Source: Symbiodinium natans
Taxonomy: Eukaryota > Sar > Dinophyceae > Suessiales > Symbiodiniaceae
DNA length: 64,000 bases
NCBI GenBank assembly: GCA_905221605.1
Contig: CAJNDS010002347.1
Span: 325,501 to 389,500 of the forward strand
Direction of reading: 5' to 3'
Made by a program: the position numbers and the translations under genes
The notes under the pieces: generated by a model
Told to the model about the DNA's origin: nothing
The model's input: the letters and a program-made list of their open reading frames with translations, nothing else
The model's database searches: none
Part shown: piece after piece, positions 11,461 to 22,699 of the stretch
How positions within the stretch are numbered: position 1 is the first letter of the stretch
Layout of the letters: every line of letters begins with the position of its first letter

Positions 11461-13618
11461 GATATCTGTACAGCGCACGATAGCACACGCCAGTCGCTCC
11501 CATCCGCGCCTCCTCCCGGTCTCGGGCCTCGCGCCGGGGCCGCTCGCCCTTCCGCCTGGGAGAAGAGAGGAGAAAGAGTCACCAGCAAAAAAAGACAGGC
11601 TTACGGAATTCCTTCATGCAGCTACCTTGTCACATGGTCTCGCATGTGATGGTAAGAGAAGCCTTGCGCGCAAGAGGGCACACCCAGAGTTTCCATACCA
11701 ATACTGGGTCAGGATGTTCACGCTTGAGCCCCAGGAACTGAAACCTGGCTTAGGGCCACAGTTACGATCGCTACTTTGATGCCGCGAGAGGGTATAAGGT
11801 GAGAAGATATAGGGCATTTATGCTAGCCGCGGAAGAAACAAAAACGGGCATGCAGTGGGGGGGAGTGGGGGGTACCACTGCCGGGAGAGAGCATTGCTGA
11901 ATCGTCACTGGGTGCCAGGCCCCTTGCCTTTGCCCCCTTCCCTGTGACATGTGATCACACTACCACGGTAACCATGTGGCACTCTGCCAATTAGCACAAG
12001 ATCGAAGGACTTTTCCCAAGTCGCAGCGCCTGCCCTTGGCAGCCCCTTCTCTGTCCTCCCCGTTTTCGGGCTCTTTCGCTTTATCCTTAGAACGAGACGG
12101 AAGATGGAGTTCCCACAAAATCCCTCGAGTTGACTTCTTGGCTCAAGTCGGGGGCTGCTCCGGCTGGAGCCTTCTTCACCTTTGCTTGTCAACAGACAGG
12201 GATTTCACAGACCTCTCCTCCTCTGGGCGACTTTTGCGGAAGTCTCGTCACTGTCCTCCGAGATGCCGGCCCAGGCACTCTCCTTGCCTTCGCGCCCTCT
12301 TGGGGCCATCCTCCCAAACAGACCAAGCAGAGAAGCAGAGAAGCAGAAGCTGGAAGAACAGCCATGACATTCCATGAAGGGGGGCTATGAGTTGGGGCTC
12401 CCCGTGTCCCGTCGGTCAGTGGCCAGCTGAGCAAATGCCAAGAAGCGGAGCAAAGGAGACCTGGGAATAGCAGCTGACGGGGTGGGGGGGAGGATCTCCA
12501 GCAATTCTCTCAACGCCCACTGATTGGTACAAGGGCCGCACGTACGGCCAGGCGAGCCCTTGGTCAACTTGGGCCAAAAACCGGCGGAAAAGGTTCAAGA
12601 TGGCTTTGTGAATGCCCCTCCCGGCCCCCCTTCCGCTCCAATGGTTTCCACCTTTTGACCCTCCACACGGCTCTCACACGGAGACACGGAGAGAGCGATT
12701 CGCAATCTTCTTAAGTGTGTTTGTTTGCTTCTCTCTTTTGTTTTGCTTTGATTGTCGGGGAGCTGGTCTGGTCAAGATGCTTGAGGGATATCACGCGCAT
12801 CGGCGCCTTTTTTGTGAAAGCAAACGGCTCAAGGCATGGCGCTTTCGTGATTCAAATGTGCTCTTGAACTTCAAGTACGCTTCAACGCAGTTCTACGGGG
12901 GTACTCTACGTACACGTGCGACACCAATACACATAGCACCCCTTCGAGCTGATCACCCGGCTCATAAGGGCAAATCCGTACTTCGTAGCAGCGCTCCGGA
13001 AAACCTTGCCGCTCCTCGCGCCAGACTTCACACTGACTCCGCACCCCGAGCCCATCCCCTGCCACTCCCCTTGCCACCTTGAGTCACCTTCAGCATTCAG
13101 AGTCCCGCGGGGCGACGAAACTGGCCGATCAGAGACCTCTATTTGCATCACAACGGCACAGAGTTGGTCTCAACTCCATGCTCCGCTGCTCCGAGAGTTC
13201 TGGGCACCTTGGGCGGATGGTGCGCTGGCCGTGCAAGCAGGGAGCTGCACTCTTGCTCTCGTTCAACTGCTCTCTTTTTGGCCGCAACCATCGATTTCCC
13301 AGTCGCGGCGGGAGTGGACACGGCATCATAGCATAAGCCATATAAGCCTTATGCCATAAGGATGGGAGGACATCTGACTGTGGCTCGACGCATCGATCGT
13401 GGCTTAAAGACATGGCATGGCAATCTGTCGTTCGACATCCTCGTCAAGCCTCAAGATAAACCTTAAAAGTGTTCGACGACTGCGCTGTGGCTCGTCATGG
13501 GTGAAACAACTGATGAACCGCGATCCGCCGACAGTGACCCCACTTCAGCCTTCTGATCCGACCTGCGGCGCAAGGGCTCTGCATGTCGCTTGGCGGCTTA
13601 GAGCGTTGGCTCCACAGC
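11461..13618. other. Stretch without a supported gene
   Basis: Some minus frames read like protein (12416-12598 with PYVRPLYQSVGVERIAGD; 12189-12434 with a hydrophobic MAVLPASASLLLCLVCLG). They are short and unlinked, so I leave them unassigned. Confidence 0.3.
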
Positions 13619-14252
13619 TTACAAGCCGAAACTGCACAAATTAGGTAGACATCGACCCCAAACTCTGACAACACGCAAGCCGCAAGCCTTCCTATTCGAC
13701 AACCTCGGGCTTACACAGGTTGACCATGACTGAACCCGCTCTGAACACGAACATGCACGAACCCTGCTCGGCACATTGGAGGATCTCTTTTGAGGTTTGG
13801 AGGCTGCCTGCCCGGGCAGGGACGGCACCACAGCCACGGAGCCAAAAGGGCCCTCAGGGCCCTCCTCGGGCTCCTCGGGGTTCTCGGGCTCCTCGGGGCC
13901 CTCCGAGTCCACCCTCGCCGAATCCGCGCCCTGGGCGGTAGAAGTGGAAGACAGATTCAAAGAAACACACGAAGCTCTCCAAGCCGCCTGAACATCGCTT
14001 CGAAACACGTTCAATGTGAGATGGCCCAAAAGGAGTGGATGCTCTCTCTCTCCTGCCTTTTACTGGGTCTCCTGAGGCCCGTGCGAAGAGTGTGGCCGCG
14101 GGCTGGAAAGACTCCTGCCGCAAAATGCAGGCATGCTTCGCCCGTACTTTTGCTGAACGGCCATGGCAACCCATCAACGACCTTCGCCACTGTTTCTTGT
14201 CGGCGCCCTGTATGCGACGGGTTTGGCTTCCAGTCCGGACGCATTCCGACAC
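13619..14252 (-). CDS. Possible exons of an unrecognised protein with an acidic Pro-Glu repeat
   Basis: The minus frame 13619-14029 contains a run of EEPENPEEPEEG-type repeats followed by a Val/Pro-rich segment. The frame 14011-14244 reads AKVVDGLPWPFSKSTGEA. They could belong to one gene, but the join is not fixed and the repeat itself lengthens open frames by chance. No family is recognised. Confidence 0.2.
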
Positions 14253-15958
14253 ATTGCGACCACGGCGGTCGCTTTGAACATCGACCCGGACTGAAAATCC
14301 TTCAGAGGCCTTTCCCTCTGCGGCCTGTCCCCCGCCACTCTATGCGTCTCCTCTACCTGAACTTTGTCCAGGGACAGCGACGAGCAGCAACGAGCAGCCA
14401 AGAGAGGATTTGACCGGATGTGACCAGTCTAACGAACTGACTACATCTGAGACAACATCTGAGACAACATGATGCCAACAAGGCTTGTGGCACCTCAGAG
14501 CAACTTGGCACGCTTTGGCTCGGCTGGGCTTTGCTGGGCTTAGCCCTCCGCCTTCGGAAGTTCGCGAGTCAAAAGCGTTAAATGCAGCTGGAAAAACTTC
14601 CGTGGAACTTCCATCAACCAAGAGCAGAACACGATTGCTGCTGCGCACGCTTCTCTCGTGGGCAGCAGTTAAAGACCTTTGACGTAAAACAAGCCAAGGG
14701 CGCTGCGTGGCACTGACTTAAGGGGCAGAGTCTCCCTCTTTGAGCTAGTACGACAACAACTAACAAAGCAAAGTGTGCCTGCGGTACTCTCGTGCGCTGT
14801 CTCGTGCAACGGCGGAGTGCCCCGTTGGTTTCACTATAGCGGCTTCTCATTAGCGCCCTCTCACTAGCATATCATTTCTGCATCATTTCTGCATCAAGTC
14901 AGTAATGGACTCCGTGGACTCGCCGAGGTCTGCCGACTGCGCCGCCTTTGCTGAGAATGCTTCCCCGATCCATAGGGCCACGGGTGACGAGAAAAAAAGA
15001 GGGAGACTGAGAGACTGAGAATTTCACAGCTATGTGTATGCATAACCCTGTGTATGCATACCCTAACAAGAGCATGGCGCACTCTACGCTGCATTCATCG
15101 GGCATCTTCTCGTTTCACACCTGAAGGCTGATGTTTGAGACGTACGCTTTGGGCCTTTCGGGGTGTGTCCAGCAAAGTCGACATGAGTCCAGCAAGGTCG
15201 ACATAGAAGGAAGAAGTTTGAGACGTGCGCTTTGAGCTCTTCGGGCTGCCCTAGGCGCTTTCGAGACGGAATTAGACCCGTAGTAGTTATAGTAACACAA
15301 AGGAACCACATGTTTGTTTACAAACGTGCGCAGGTGCAGTATGACAAAAACATGTAACAGTGAAACATAGATTTATGCATCATCTCTCTCTTATATTGGT
15401 TGGTGGTCTCTTTAAGTAGGGTTCCTGTTTTGTGGGCGGGTTCTTAAACGGGAACAAATATAGAGGCCACTGGCCTTTACAAATCATCTATTTCGCAGCT
15501 GCCTCCCGCAAAGCGGTTGTTGAAGCCTCACAAATTACTACGAGCGGCCGCAAGCCCGTGTGCCGGCTCTGGGGGCACAGCGCGCGAAAAAGAAACGTCA
15601 ACACAGGCAACCCCCCGCAGGGGGTCTTCACAAGAGCACAAAGGACAGGGGGTCATGACCTCGCTCCCGTGTTGAGAAGCGCAAAGATTGCTTCTTGTGG
15701 CACAATGCAGCTTTGTGCAGACACGGGCCCTACTTGAAGTGTCGGATGGAGCACATCACTCATAAGTTAGTATACAGAATATACAGAAAGCAATGCGCGT
15801 GCTGGAATCTGCCAGAGCATGTACTTGAGCCGCACAATCTACAAAGCGATTGGCCCATAGACACTACTGGCAACACCGAGACACTTCCGGAAGTAAGAAA
15901 AACAAAAAGCGAAGTCCAAGTCATTGCAATCCAAACACGAGAATCCAGAAAGCCTTAG
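14253..15958. other. Stretch without a supported gene
   Basis: Small direct repeats are visible, such as two copies of CTGAGACAACAT at 14448-14470 and two of TCCAGCAAAG/TCCAGCAAGG with GTCGACAT at 15167-15204. No exon is supported. The 3' flank of the next minus-strand gene begins at 15958. Confidence 0.35.
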
Positions 15959-16832
15959 TCAGAGCCCAGTCGCGTCCGCGAGGGCCTCGGCTGCAGACTG
16001 GCCCTCCTGGAGGGCCACGCTCGTGTCCAAGGAAGCCAGGGCCTGCAACGAATCCGTTTTTCCTGACTTTGTCACAGACTGCAAGGGGGCGTGATAGTTG
16101 TTCTTGATGTCTCCTTTGTACGGGCGTTGGGCTCCTGTGTTGGCGGTTGCATGCGGTTGCATGTCGTAGGTTGGCTGCTACTTCGAAAGACAATTGATCG
16201 ACAAACTCGGTGGTATTGAAGAAAGGTTAGTGTGAATCGTCAGTGCGCCCAGAAGGTTCTGAAAATGCTGAGATGGAACGGCACATGTCTGATCTCGGGC
16301 TGGGCCATGGGCAAGGGACCCTGCTGGGCGAAGCTCACCTAAGAATCCATAAGAAACCATAAACACCATAGAAACCATACGAATCCATATAAGAATCCGT
16401 AAAGCCTTCGGAAGTCTCAGGCCTCGCCAATGCCGGCAGTCACCGAGGCCTCGCCCGTGAAGAGCCCGAGCACATCCATCGCGGTGGAAGCCGTGGCGAC
16501 CTTTTCGGCCCCTTTGAAGGCCCCAAAAGCCTTTAATTACCCAATTAGAACCCTGAAGCACCTGGCTCCGAAGACTCTGGCACTTAGGAAATTGGGCACT
16601 GGTGCGAAAGGCTTGGGTTTGGGCGAAAGCGATGAACTTCTGCAGGCTGTCGTTCTTCCACGCCGCCTTTTCAGGGGCACGTCGTATTTAGACCTGAAGC
16701 TGCGTCGCTCTTGAAGCGAAGCCCCCTCGACGGCAACCGGATTCAGAAGAGTAGAAACAAGAGCTACCAGCTGACTACGTGCCTTGATCTTGTCCCCCAA
16801 CGTTTCCTCCTCATACTCCGCCGCTCGGCTAC
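15959..16832 (-). CDS. Four-exon unrecognised protein (C-terminal part)
   Basis: Exons, right to left: about 16832-16723 (helical, YEEETLGDKIKARSQL to LLNPVAVEG); 16666 to about 16552 (AAWKNDSLQKFIAFAQTQAF); about 16511-16413 (VATASTAMDVLGLFTGE); and 16174-15959, which ends at TGA (PTYDMQPHATANTGAQRP to ALADATGL). The first intron is 56 nt, GC...AG, phase 0. The second is very short (about 41 nt if phase 1) and its borders are the weakest. The third joins GAG|GC to GCAG|CC in phase 0. All exons are on the minus strand and read without stops once joined. I do not recognise the family. The start lies upstream and could be the leader exon at 17747. Confidence 0.5.
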
Positions 16833-17029
16833 TGACGCAACAGGGCGACATTGCGCGACAAAGATCTCCACGTGCGCGTGCACGGGCGGGCGCGGGGGGC
16901 CCGCGTGTTCATGCGAGTGCTTGCGTGTGCTTGCAGGTGAAGGGGAGGGGGCTTCTGCCACACACCTAGATTATAGGGTTTGGGATTGCGGCGTTAGAGT
17001 TCAAGGTCATCATGTTCCTGAACTGAACC

Positions 17030-17112
17030 CGAGAACCCCACAAGACCCATAGCTATGGCCCTGAAACCTTAACCCTCAACCCAATATGACTCCCGGTGAT
17101 GTAACCCTAAAC
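17030..17112. repeat. Degenerate telomere-like CCCTAAA tract
   Basis: Spaced, imperfect copies of CCTTAACCCT, AACCCAAT and ACCCTAAACCCTGA are seen. It resembles the larger interstitial tracts elsewhere in the window but is short. Confidence 0.5.
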
Positions 17113-17310
17113 CCTGACAAACAGTTCACACCTGCAGCCTTCAGCCTTGGAACCTTTATTTGAACTCGGTAACCCCTCAAACAGTTCATACCTGCAACTT
17201 TAGTGAAGCATGCAAACACTGTGCGCAGAGAACAAGAGGAATGGAGAAGACGCGTGAGAAGCCAGCGGGTCTGAACTTGAAGGGCGAGAAGGATTCTGGC
17301 ACGACCGAGG

Positions 17311-17327
17311 GGGGGGGGGGGGGGGGA
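17311..17327. repeat. Poly-G run
   Basis: An uninterrupted G run of about 17 bases lies in the likely intronic or intergenic stretch downstream of the leader exon at 17747. Confidence 0.9.
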
Positions 17328-17600
17328 GGCACGAGTGGATCTGCGCAGGCAAACTGACACATCTGCAGGCAAGGCGGTGCGTGCACCAACCAAAATATGA
17401 CCTTTGTGACCCACCAGACAACTGACGCAAGCTCCAGGACCAAGGAGATTGAAAGTAGGAAGTACATGTCTTTTTTCCTGTTCGTGTGCTGCAACCAAGT
17501 GACGCAGCTGGCTCTTGGGAGGTCTTGAAGAACTCTCGGGATACGCTTGGAGCCCGAGTGTCCACCCTGAACGGGGAGACAAGCTTTCAGACGCGGAACG

Positions 17601-17747
17601 CTATCCTTTGCGGCACTTTGCTCTGCACAGTTTTTCCACTCTTTGCCTGGGCCGCGGAGCGACAAAGGAGATGGCAGATCCGACGAACAGCGCGGCGATG
17701 GCACAGGCGAAGAGCCTCCCCATGAACAGTCCGTTGAGACGTACCAT
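17601..17747 (-). CDS. Start exon of a probable plastid-targeted protein
   Basis: From an ATG at 17747 the minus strand encodes a basic N-terminus (MVRLNGLFMGR), a hydrophobic core (LFACAIAALFVGSAIS) and then FVAPRPRQRVEKL, with a stop at 17601 if unspliced. A signal peptide followed directly by Phe in an F-x-A-P context, then a basic Ser/Arg-type stretch, is the classic bipartite leader of nuclear genes for complex plastids. Coding probably leaves this frame by a GA or GC donor near CGCAAAG (about 17607). The next exon is uncertain, because all frames are open at 17200-17565. It may be the first exon of the protein ending at 15959. The mature function is unknown. Confidence 0.45.
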   Translation of the reverse strand: MVRLNGLFMGRLFACAIAALFVGSAISFVAPRPRQRVEKLCRAKCRKG

Positions 17748-18164
17748 AGTAAACATTTCTTTGCATCAAAAACTCAGAATAACCTTTCTGGTCCAGCTTG
17801 CCGCCTGGCTTTGTGTATCTAAGCCGCCATTGTTTCGTCAGTGTAGAATTAGGTCTGCTGATGACATCTACACTCGGTATGCTTTACATACAGAGAACAT
17901 TTACGCAATTCTACGTGTCCACTGGAGTAATCGGAAAAGAAAGCGAAAGAAAAGAGAAAAGGAGTGGCTTTCTCCTTCTGCCGCTCTTCGAGAGAAGAGA
18001 CAAGGGCACCAATCCAGCAGGTCGGAAACGTCGACGCGGGACTCGAGTTGCCATTTAAAGCACTGTGCTTGTGTATTGCTGTTTTTCTGCTCTATGTGTC
18101 CCGAGGCTTGATGGCCAACAGCAAGCATTGTGACGGGCGTGGTGCCAGAAGTATTGGGTTTTAG
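17748..18164. other. Stretch without a supported gene (upstream of the leader exon)
   Basis: No exon or recognisable regulatory motif is seen. Dinoflagellate genes usually lack TATA boxes, and I see none placed sensibly here. Confidence 0.35.
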
Positions 18165-19415
18165 TAAAACTAAATAAATACAAGAAGAAATACAAAAAAA
18201 ATACAAACGGGTAATGCAAGAAAAATACGAGCGCAGAAACGCCAGCCGAACAAAATGCAAGAAAAATACAAGAAAATTACAAAAAAAAACACAAGCAACT
18301 TACAAGACAATACAAGAAAAACACAAAAACAAATACAAAAAAAATACAAGAAATATACAAGAAAAATACAAGAAAAATACAAGGAACATACAAGAAAATC
18401 ACAAGAAAAATGCAAGAAAAGTACAAGAAAAACACAAGCGCAAATACAAGAAAAATACAAGAGGCGCGGAGGCGCGGGGGGGGGGGGGGGGGGGGGCTTG
18501 TATTTTTGTCGTTTTTGTTCGTATTTTTCGCGTGTTTTTTCCGTGTTTTTGCGTGTTTTTTTTCGTATTTTTTCCAGGTTTTTTTTTTTTCGTATTTTTT
18601 CGTATTTTTCCGTATTTTTTTCGTATTTTTTTCGTATTTTTCGCGTGTTTTTCGCATATTTCAAAATACAAGAAAAACACGGGGCAAAAACACTGAAAAA
18701 AATGCAAGCAAAGGGGGGGTGGGGGGGGCGGGGGGGGGGCTTGTGTTTTTGTAGTATTTTTCCGTATTTTTCCGTATTTTTTTGCCGTATTTTTTTTTCG
18801 TATTTTTTCCGTATTTTTTCCGTATTTTTTCGTATTTCTCGTTTTTCGCGGGGGGGGGGCGGGGGGGGGGGCGGGGGCGGGGGGGGGGGCGGGGGGGGGG
18901 GGGAGGGGGCGGGGGGGGCGGGTGGGGGGGGAGGCGCGGAGGAGCGGGGGGAGGGGGGGGGGGGGTCTTGTATTTTAGTCGTGTTTTTTCCGTATGTTTC
19001 GCGTGTTTTTTTCCGTGTTTTTTTTCGTGTTTTGCTTGTATTTTGAAATATGCGAAAAATACGCGAAAAATACGAAAAAATACAAAAAAACACGGAAAAA
19101 TACGAAAAAAATACGAAAAAAACACTGAAAAAATACGGAAAAAAACACGCGAAAAACACGGAAAAAATACGACAAAAATACAAGCCCCCCCCCCGCCCCC
19201 CCCCGCCCCCTCCGCCCCCCCCCGCCCCCCCTTGCATTTTTCTCGTATTGTTCTTGCATTTTTCTTGTATTTTTCTTGTATTTTTTCTTGTATTTTTCTT
19301 GCATTTTTTTGTATTTTTCTTGCATTTTTTTTGTATTTCACCGTTGTTCCTGAATCGCTACTTGTATTTTCTCTTGAATTCATTCTTGTATTTTTCTTGT
19401 ATTTTTTTTCATTCT
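18165..19415. repeat. Composite nested inverted-repeat structure
   Basis: Left arm (18170-18470): imperfect 12-mer array of the AATACAAGAAAA type. Then a G run (about 18476-18496), a T-rich TATTTTTTCG array (18497-18660), a short A-rich block, more G runs (18710-18740), a T-rich block (18745-18845), a long G-rich block (18846-18965), T-rich (18966-19040), A-rich (19041-19185), a C run (19186-19230), and a T-rich TTTTTCTTGTA array (19235-19410). G-rich/T-rich followed by A-rich/C-rich around 19045 makes a palindrome of about 390 bp. The outer A-rich and T-rich arrays are also inverted to each other. Open frames of Lys/Asn/Tyr and Phe/Val here are repeat products. Confidence 0.9.
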
Positions 19416-20355
19416 GCTGGGGGGTCAATACTTCCGAGACGCGCTCCTCACAAAGCAAGCATCTGCTCTGATTCATTCCGTTTACTACCGTGCCGCTTCG
19501 CATCGGTTCGGAGGAAGAAAGGGCTCAGATTGTACATATCGTGGAAAACCTCAGACCTTACCAAAAACAAAGTTCCCCAAAAGCTCAGTTCGAAAAGTTC
19601 GCAGCAGAGTCGGGGCCTGGCGCCAGGCTTGCGGTGCACTCGAGCCATATCGGACCTGAAGGTGACTTCAAAAGGTTAAGCCAAGGTTTGAGGCGGTTTA
19701 GGGACGAGTTCCAAGGCTCAGCATCTGCAAGCCTGAAATCAATGAAATCCCACGCTGGCGAACCCCAGAGTCACTCGAGACTGCAGATTGCTGGCAAGAT
19801 TCGCTGCGCTGCGCAGACTGGATCAAGCTGTCGAGGTTCGAGCACAATGTGTGCTGCATTCGAAAGGGAGCTACACTCGGCGGCAACCAGCAACAAAAAG
19901 ATCAGCCTTTGTGAGTATACAGGCCACGCGAAGTTCAAAAATAGCAGGAACCCTGGAAGTCTTAGCCTATGATCGTGCGAATCCAATAGCCCGGCTCCTG
20001 GGCGGAATGTGCGTCGGGATGTGGCAACCGCCTTGGCGGGAGGACCTCAGGTGTTGGGCTCAGGGCAATTCAGAGTACTTTAGGGGGCGGTTCAGCGCCC
20101 TCACTGCACATCCGGACCCCACTCCAGCACGCCCACACTCGTCCGCGCACATGCGTGTGGCTACCCTCTGCCCACCGAGTCCATCATTCTCTGCTCTGCA
20201 CCAACTTCGCATCCGGAGCATGTTGCTCCATGGGCGCTGCTGCACGACGATGTGAAAGGAGGGTGTCACACCACCTTTCGCGCCTCCCATGTCTTGATGT
20301 CTCTTGGAGACTCAAGCGAAACATCCGCCAGCCGGCATATTTAGCCTGGGCGCTA
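19416..20355. other. Stretch without a supported gene
   Basis: A plus-strand frame of 160 codons (19490-19972) and a second (19788-20255) are open but show no domain. Given the strand bias of the window I treat them as chance. This is also the 3' flank of the next gene. Confidence 0.35.
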
Positions 20356-21686
20356 TCATGACTTTTTCTTGCCTTTGGGTGCTGTCGAAGTTTTCTTCCT
20401 CACAGACTTCCTGTTGGCCTTCATGCTCACCGAGCCCTCGACCTCAAACGACTCAACGGGCTCGGAAGGCGAGGTCACGGGATCCGCCTCCTCATCCTGT
20501 TCGGTGTCCTGCTGGGCCTCCTGGTGTTCCCATGCCGAGATCATGGATAGACTGCCCACAAGGGACTTCATCGATGGATCTGCAAAAATCCCGCCCTTGC
20601 CCGTGTTGGCCGGCACATGTGCTAAGTCGCACTCCAGCTGTTGGAAAATAAGCTTCGTCAACCTTCGCAGGTTCGACAATGCCATCTCGATGACAGGCAC
20701 CAGGATGAAGAAGTCTTTCCGCATCTCCGGCCCAATGGTCCCAACAACGACTTCACTCGTTCCACCTGCACTCTCCTCAAACGCGTTCGGCGTCCCGTGG
20801 AAGGGATCACTCGAGTCAAACCTGAGCACAAGGCCCAAAGCGCTTCCGGCCCCGCGCAGCCGGGCGAGGGCCGCCTGTGTCATGGCCATGGCCTCCTCCG
20901 GAGTGCACGGCAGGCAAGGTGGCACCTGGGGAACGGACAACTTCGCTGGCAAACACTGTTCGCGCATGGATCGCAATCCAGGTGTGCCGGGTGAGAGCGC
21001 TGAAGACACGGCCTCGATCACGGAGCCAGCTTCTGCCAGCACGTCCCCGCAGCCCATGAGCATCCTTGTAAGATTCTGGTTCTCCTTCCACATCCAAGGT
21101 CGTTTGCTTGCTTGTGCCCTCAAATCTGTCAGTTGCGAGCTCAGGTCGGCGGTGCGAGTGCATAACCTGATGAGCTCAGCTGAGTACCACTCCAGAGGTG
21201 GATCTTGCATATGTTGCATTTGTTGCGTCTGCGGACTCCAAGGCTTGCCCTTGGCGCCTGCGCTGCTGGCAGCTTCGGCCAGACGCAGGGTCCATCGGTG
21301 CCTGGTCTGAAACCCGAGAGACCCTATCGGCAAGCACTCACATCACACCTATTCCTGAAATTCCTGAACAACATCCTAGTCCTAGCCCAAAGAAGTGTGG
21401 AAACCTTTCAGAGCCCAGCAGGGGCCTGCCTTGCGTGGGGTGGCAAGAGGCTCACGAGTGTTTCAGGTTCCGGCACCAACTCCTCCACCACAAACTTCAA
21501 GACCCTGCCGGATCTCGATTTTGCCTCTTTTGCCTTTCTCTTTGGCACCGATGCTGCTGACGGCACCGATGTCACCAGCTCGGAGTGTCCAGATTGCCGG
21601 CGGCTGACGTCCTCGCCGTCAGAGCCCGAGGGGCCAACCTCCACCTGGCTGTTGTGGCCGTTCGGGTCTTCCGAGTCTTCCGCCAT
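20356..21686 (-). CDS. Two-exon unrecognised protein, 400 residues
   Basis: Exon 1 is 21686-21430 and exon 2 is 21301-20356 (TGA). The 128-nt intron starts GCAGGC and ends ACCAG with G next, and the join is in phase 2, giving HAR|HRWTLRLAEAA. The start is the ATG at 21686 (MAEDSEDPNGHNSQVEVGPS), just after a CAG that could accept the spliced leader. The N-terminus is acidic and Ser-rich, followed by a basic patch (KRKAKEAK). The middle is helical (for example ECDLAHVPANTGKGG). The C-terminus is strongly basic (RKSVRKKTSTAPKGKKKS), so nuclear location is possible. No family is recognised. This is the most complete gene model in the window. Confidence 0.75.
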
Positions 21687-21716
21687 CAACTGCTGGTAGC
21701 GGCTGAAACCCTCTAA

Positions 21717-21785
21717 AATGGCTCAAGTGTTGCTCAAGTGTTGCTCGAGTATAGCTGAAGTATTGCTCAAGTATTGCTCGAGTGT
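21717..21785 (-). repeat. Tandem CTTGAGCAACA-type repeat upstream of a start codon
   Basis: About five imperfect 11- to 16-bp copies of ACTTGAGCAA / ACTCGAGCAA / ACTTCAGCTA lie 30-100 bp upstream of the ATG at 21686. They end in AGCCATTTT, which matches nine bases of the dinoflagellate spliced leader, but the rest of the leader is absent. Confidence 0.7.
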
Positions 21786-22699
21786 TCGACGGTCCATCTA
21801 CGGCTATGTTGACACCACCCGCATTCGCCCGCATCATACTACAATGTGCTGAGGTTCAGATTTACTCAGGTACGGCCGTCTGGCGTGATGCTGGCAACTT
21901 GTGCTTTGCATTTACATGTCAGGATTTAGTTTGCTCAATGATTTAACCTGATCATGGCTCGGCGGCTCCGTTGTCAACTGAGTGCTTGTTGCGATTCACG
22001 CCCGGTTGTGCATGGCTCATAGCTGGTCCTCGTGCGAAGCTGCACACGTGGAGAACGCAATGAGATGAGCAGCCGTGAAGAACCCTATGTAAATTCGACT
22101 CACCAACTCATGGGGTATCGCTCTTTGTTTCTTGAGGACGGGGGGGGGGGGGGCCTATCGCTTTATGGGACTGTGGCGCTTCGAAACCTGTTTCCTTCTT
22201 TAGGACTTTAGGACCTACAGACTAAAGAGTGCGAGCGTTTCCTTCTAAGAGCTGGAGCTCTGGCTGCTCGAATCAGAAATCCACATCCTAAGCTTGGAAC
22301 CCTCAACCTAGGCCAGGTCCTTTGCCCAGCACTTCAAGAGGCCAGATGGGCATCGCAGGGTTATCGCTTTGAGTATCGCCCTGGAATAAGACTCAACCCC
22401 AAAATAATCATGACACTGTTGCGCTTGGAATTCGCGATTCAAGATTGAGGGTATTGCTTTTGGGGGGAGGCGGGGGGGGGAGGGGGCCATCGCTTTCCGA
22501 GGATTCAGGCATGAACATGAAATGTTTCTTTCCGCCACAAGAAACCTCCGGCAACATGAAAAGAAGTGGTGGCTCATACGGGTTCACACATATTCACAAC
22601 CATCCTGGGCTTGGGGAACAGCCGGAAAGAGCCCTGAACGGGAGCTTCTGGAAATGCTCAACATCCCTCAACTTGAAGCCATGACATGCTGCCACATAA
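21786..22699. other. Stretch with at most one doubtful exon
   Basis: It contains a G run at 22141-22154. The minus frame 22308-22577 reads plausibly near its end (ILNREFQAQQCHDYFGVES) and might be a last exon of the RING gene to its right, but no splice join is fixed. Confidence 0.3.

Noticed and set aside
18170-19503. 355- and 280-codon minus frames over the composite repeat
   Set aside because: Lys/Tyr/Phe/Pro content follows the A-rich, T-rich and C-rich arrays directly. There is no protein-like segment outside them.
21715-21745. Spliced-leader relic upstream of the 400-residue gene
   Set aside because: Only nine bases (AGCCATTTT) match, and the following GGCTCAAG part of the leader is absent. 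Kept only as a question.
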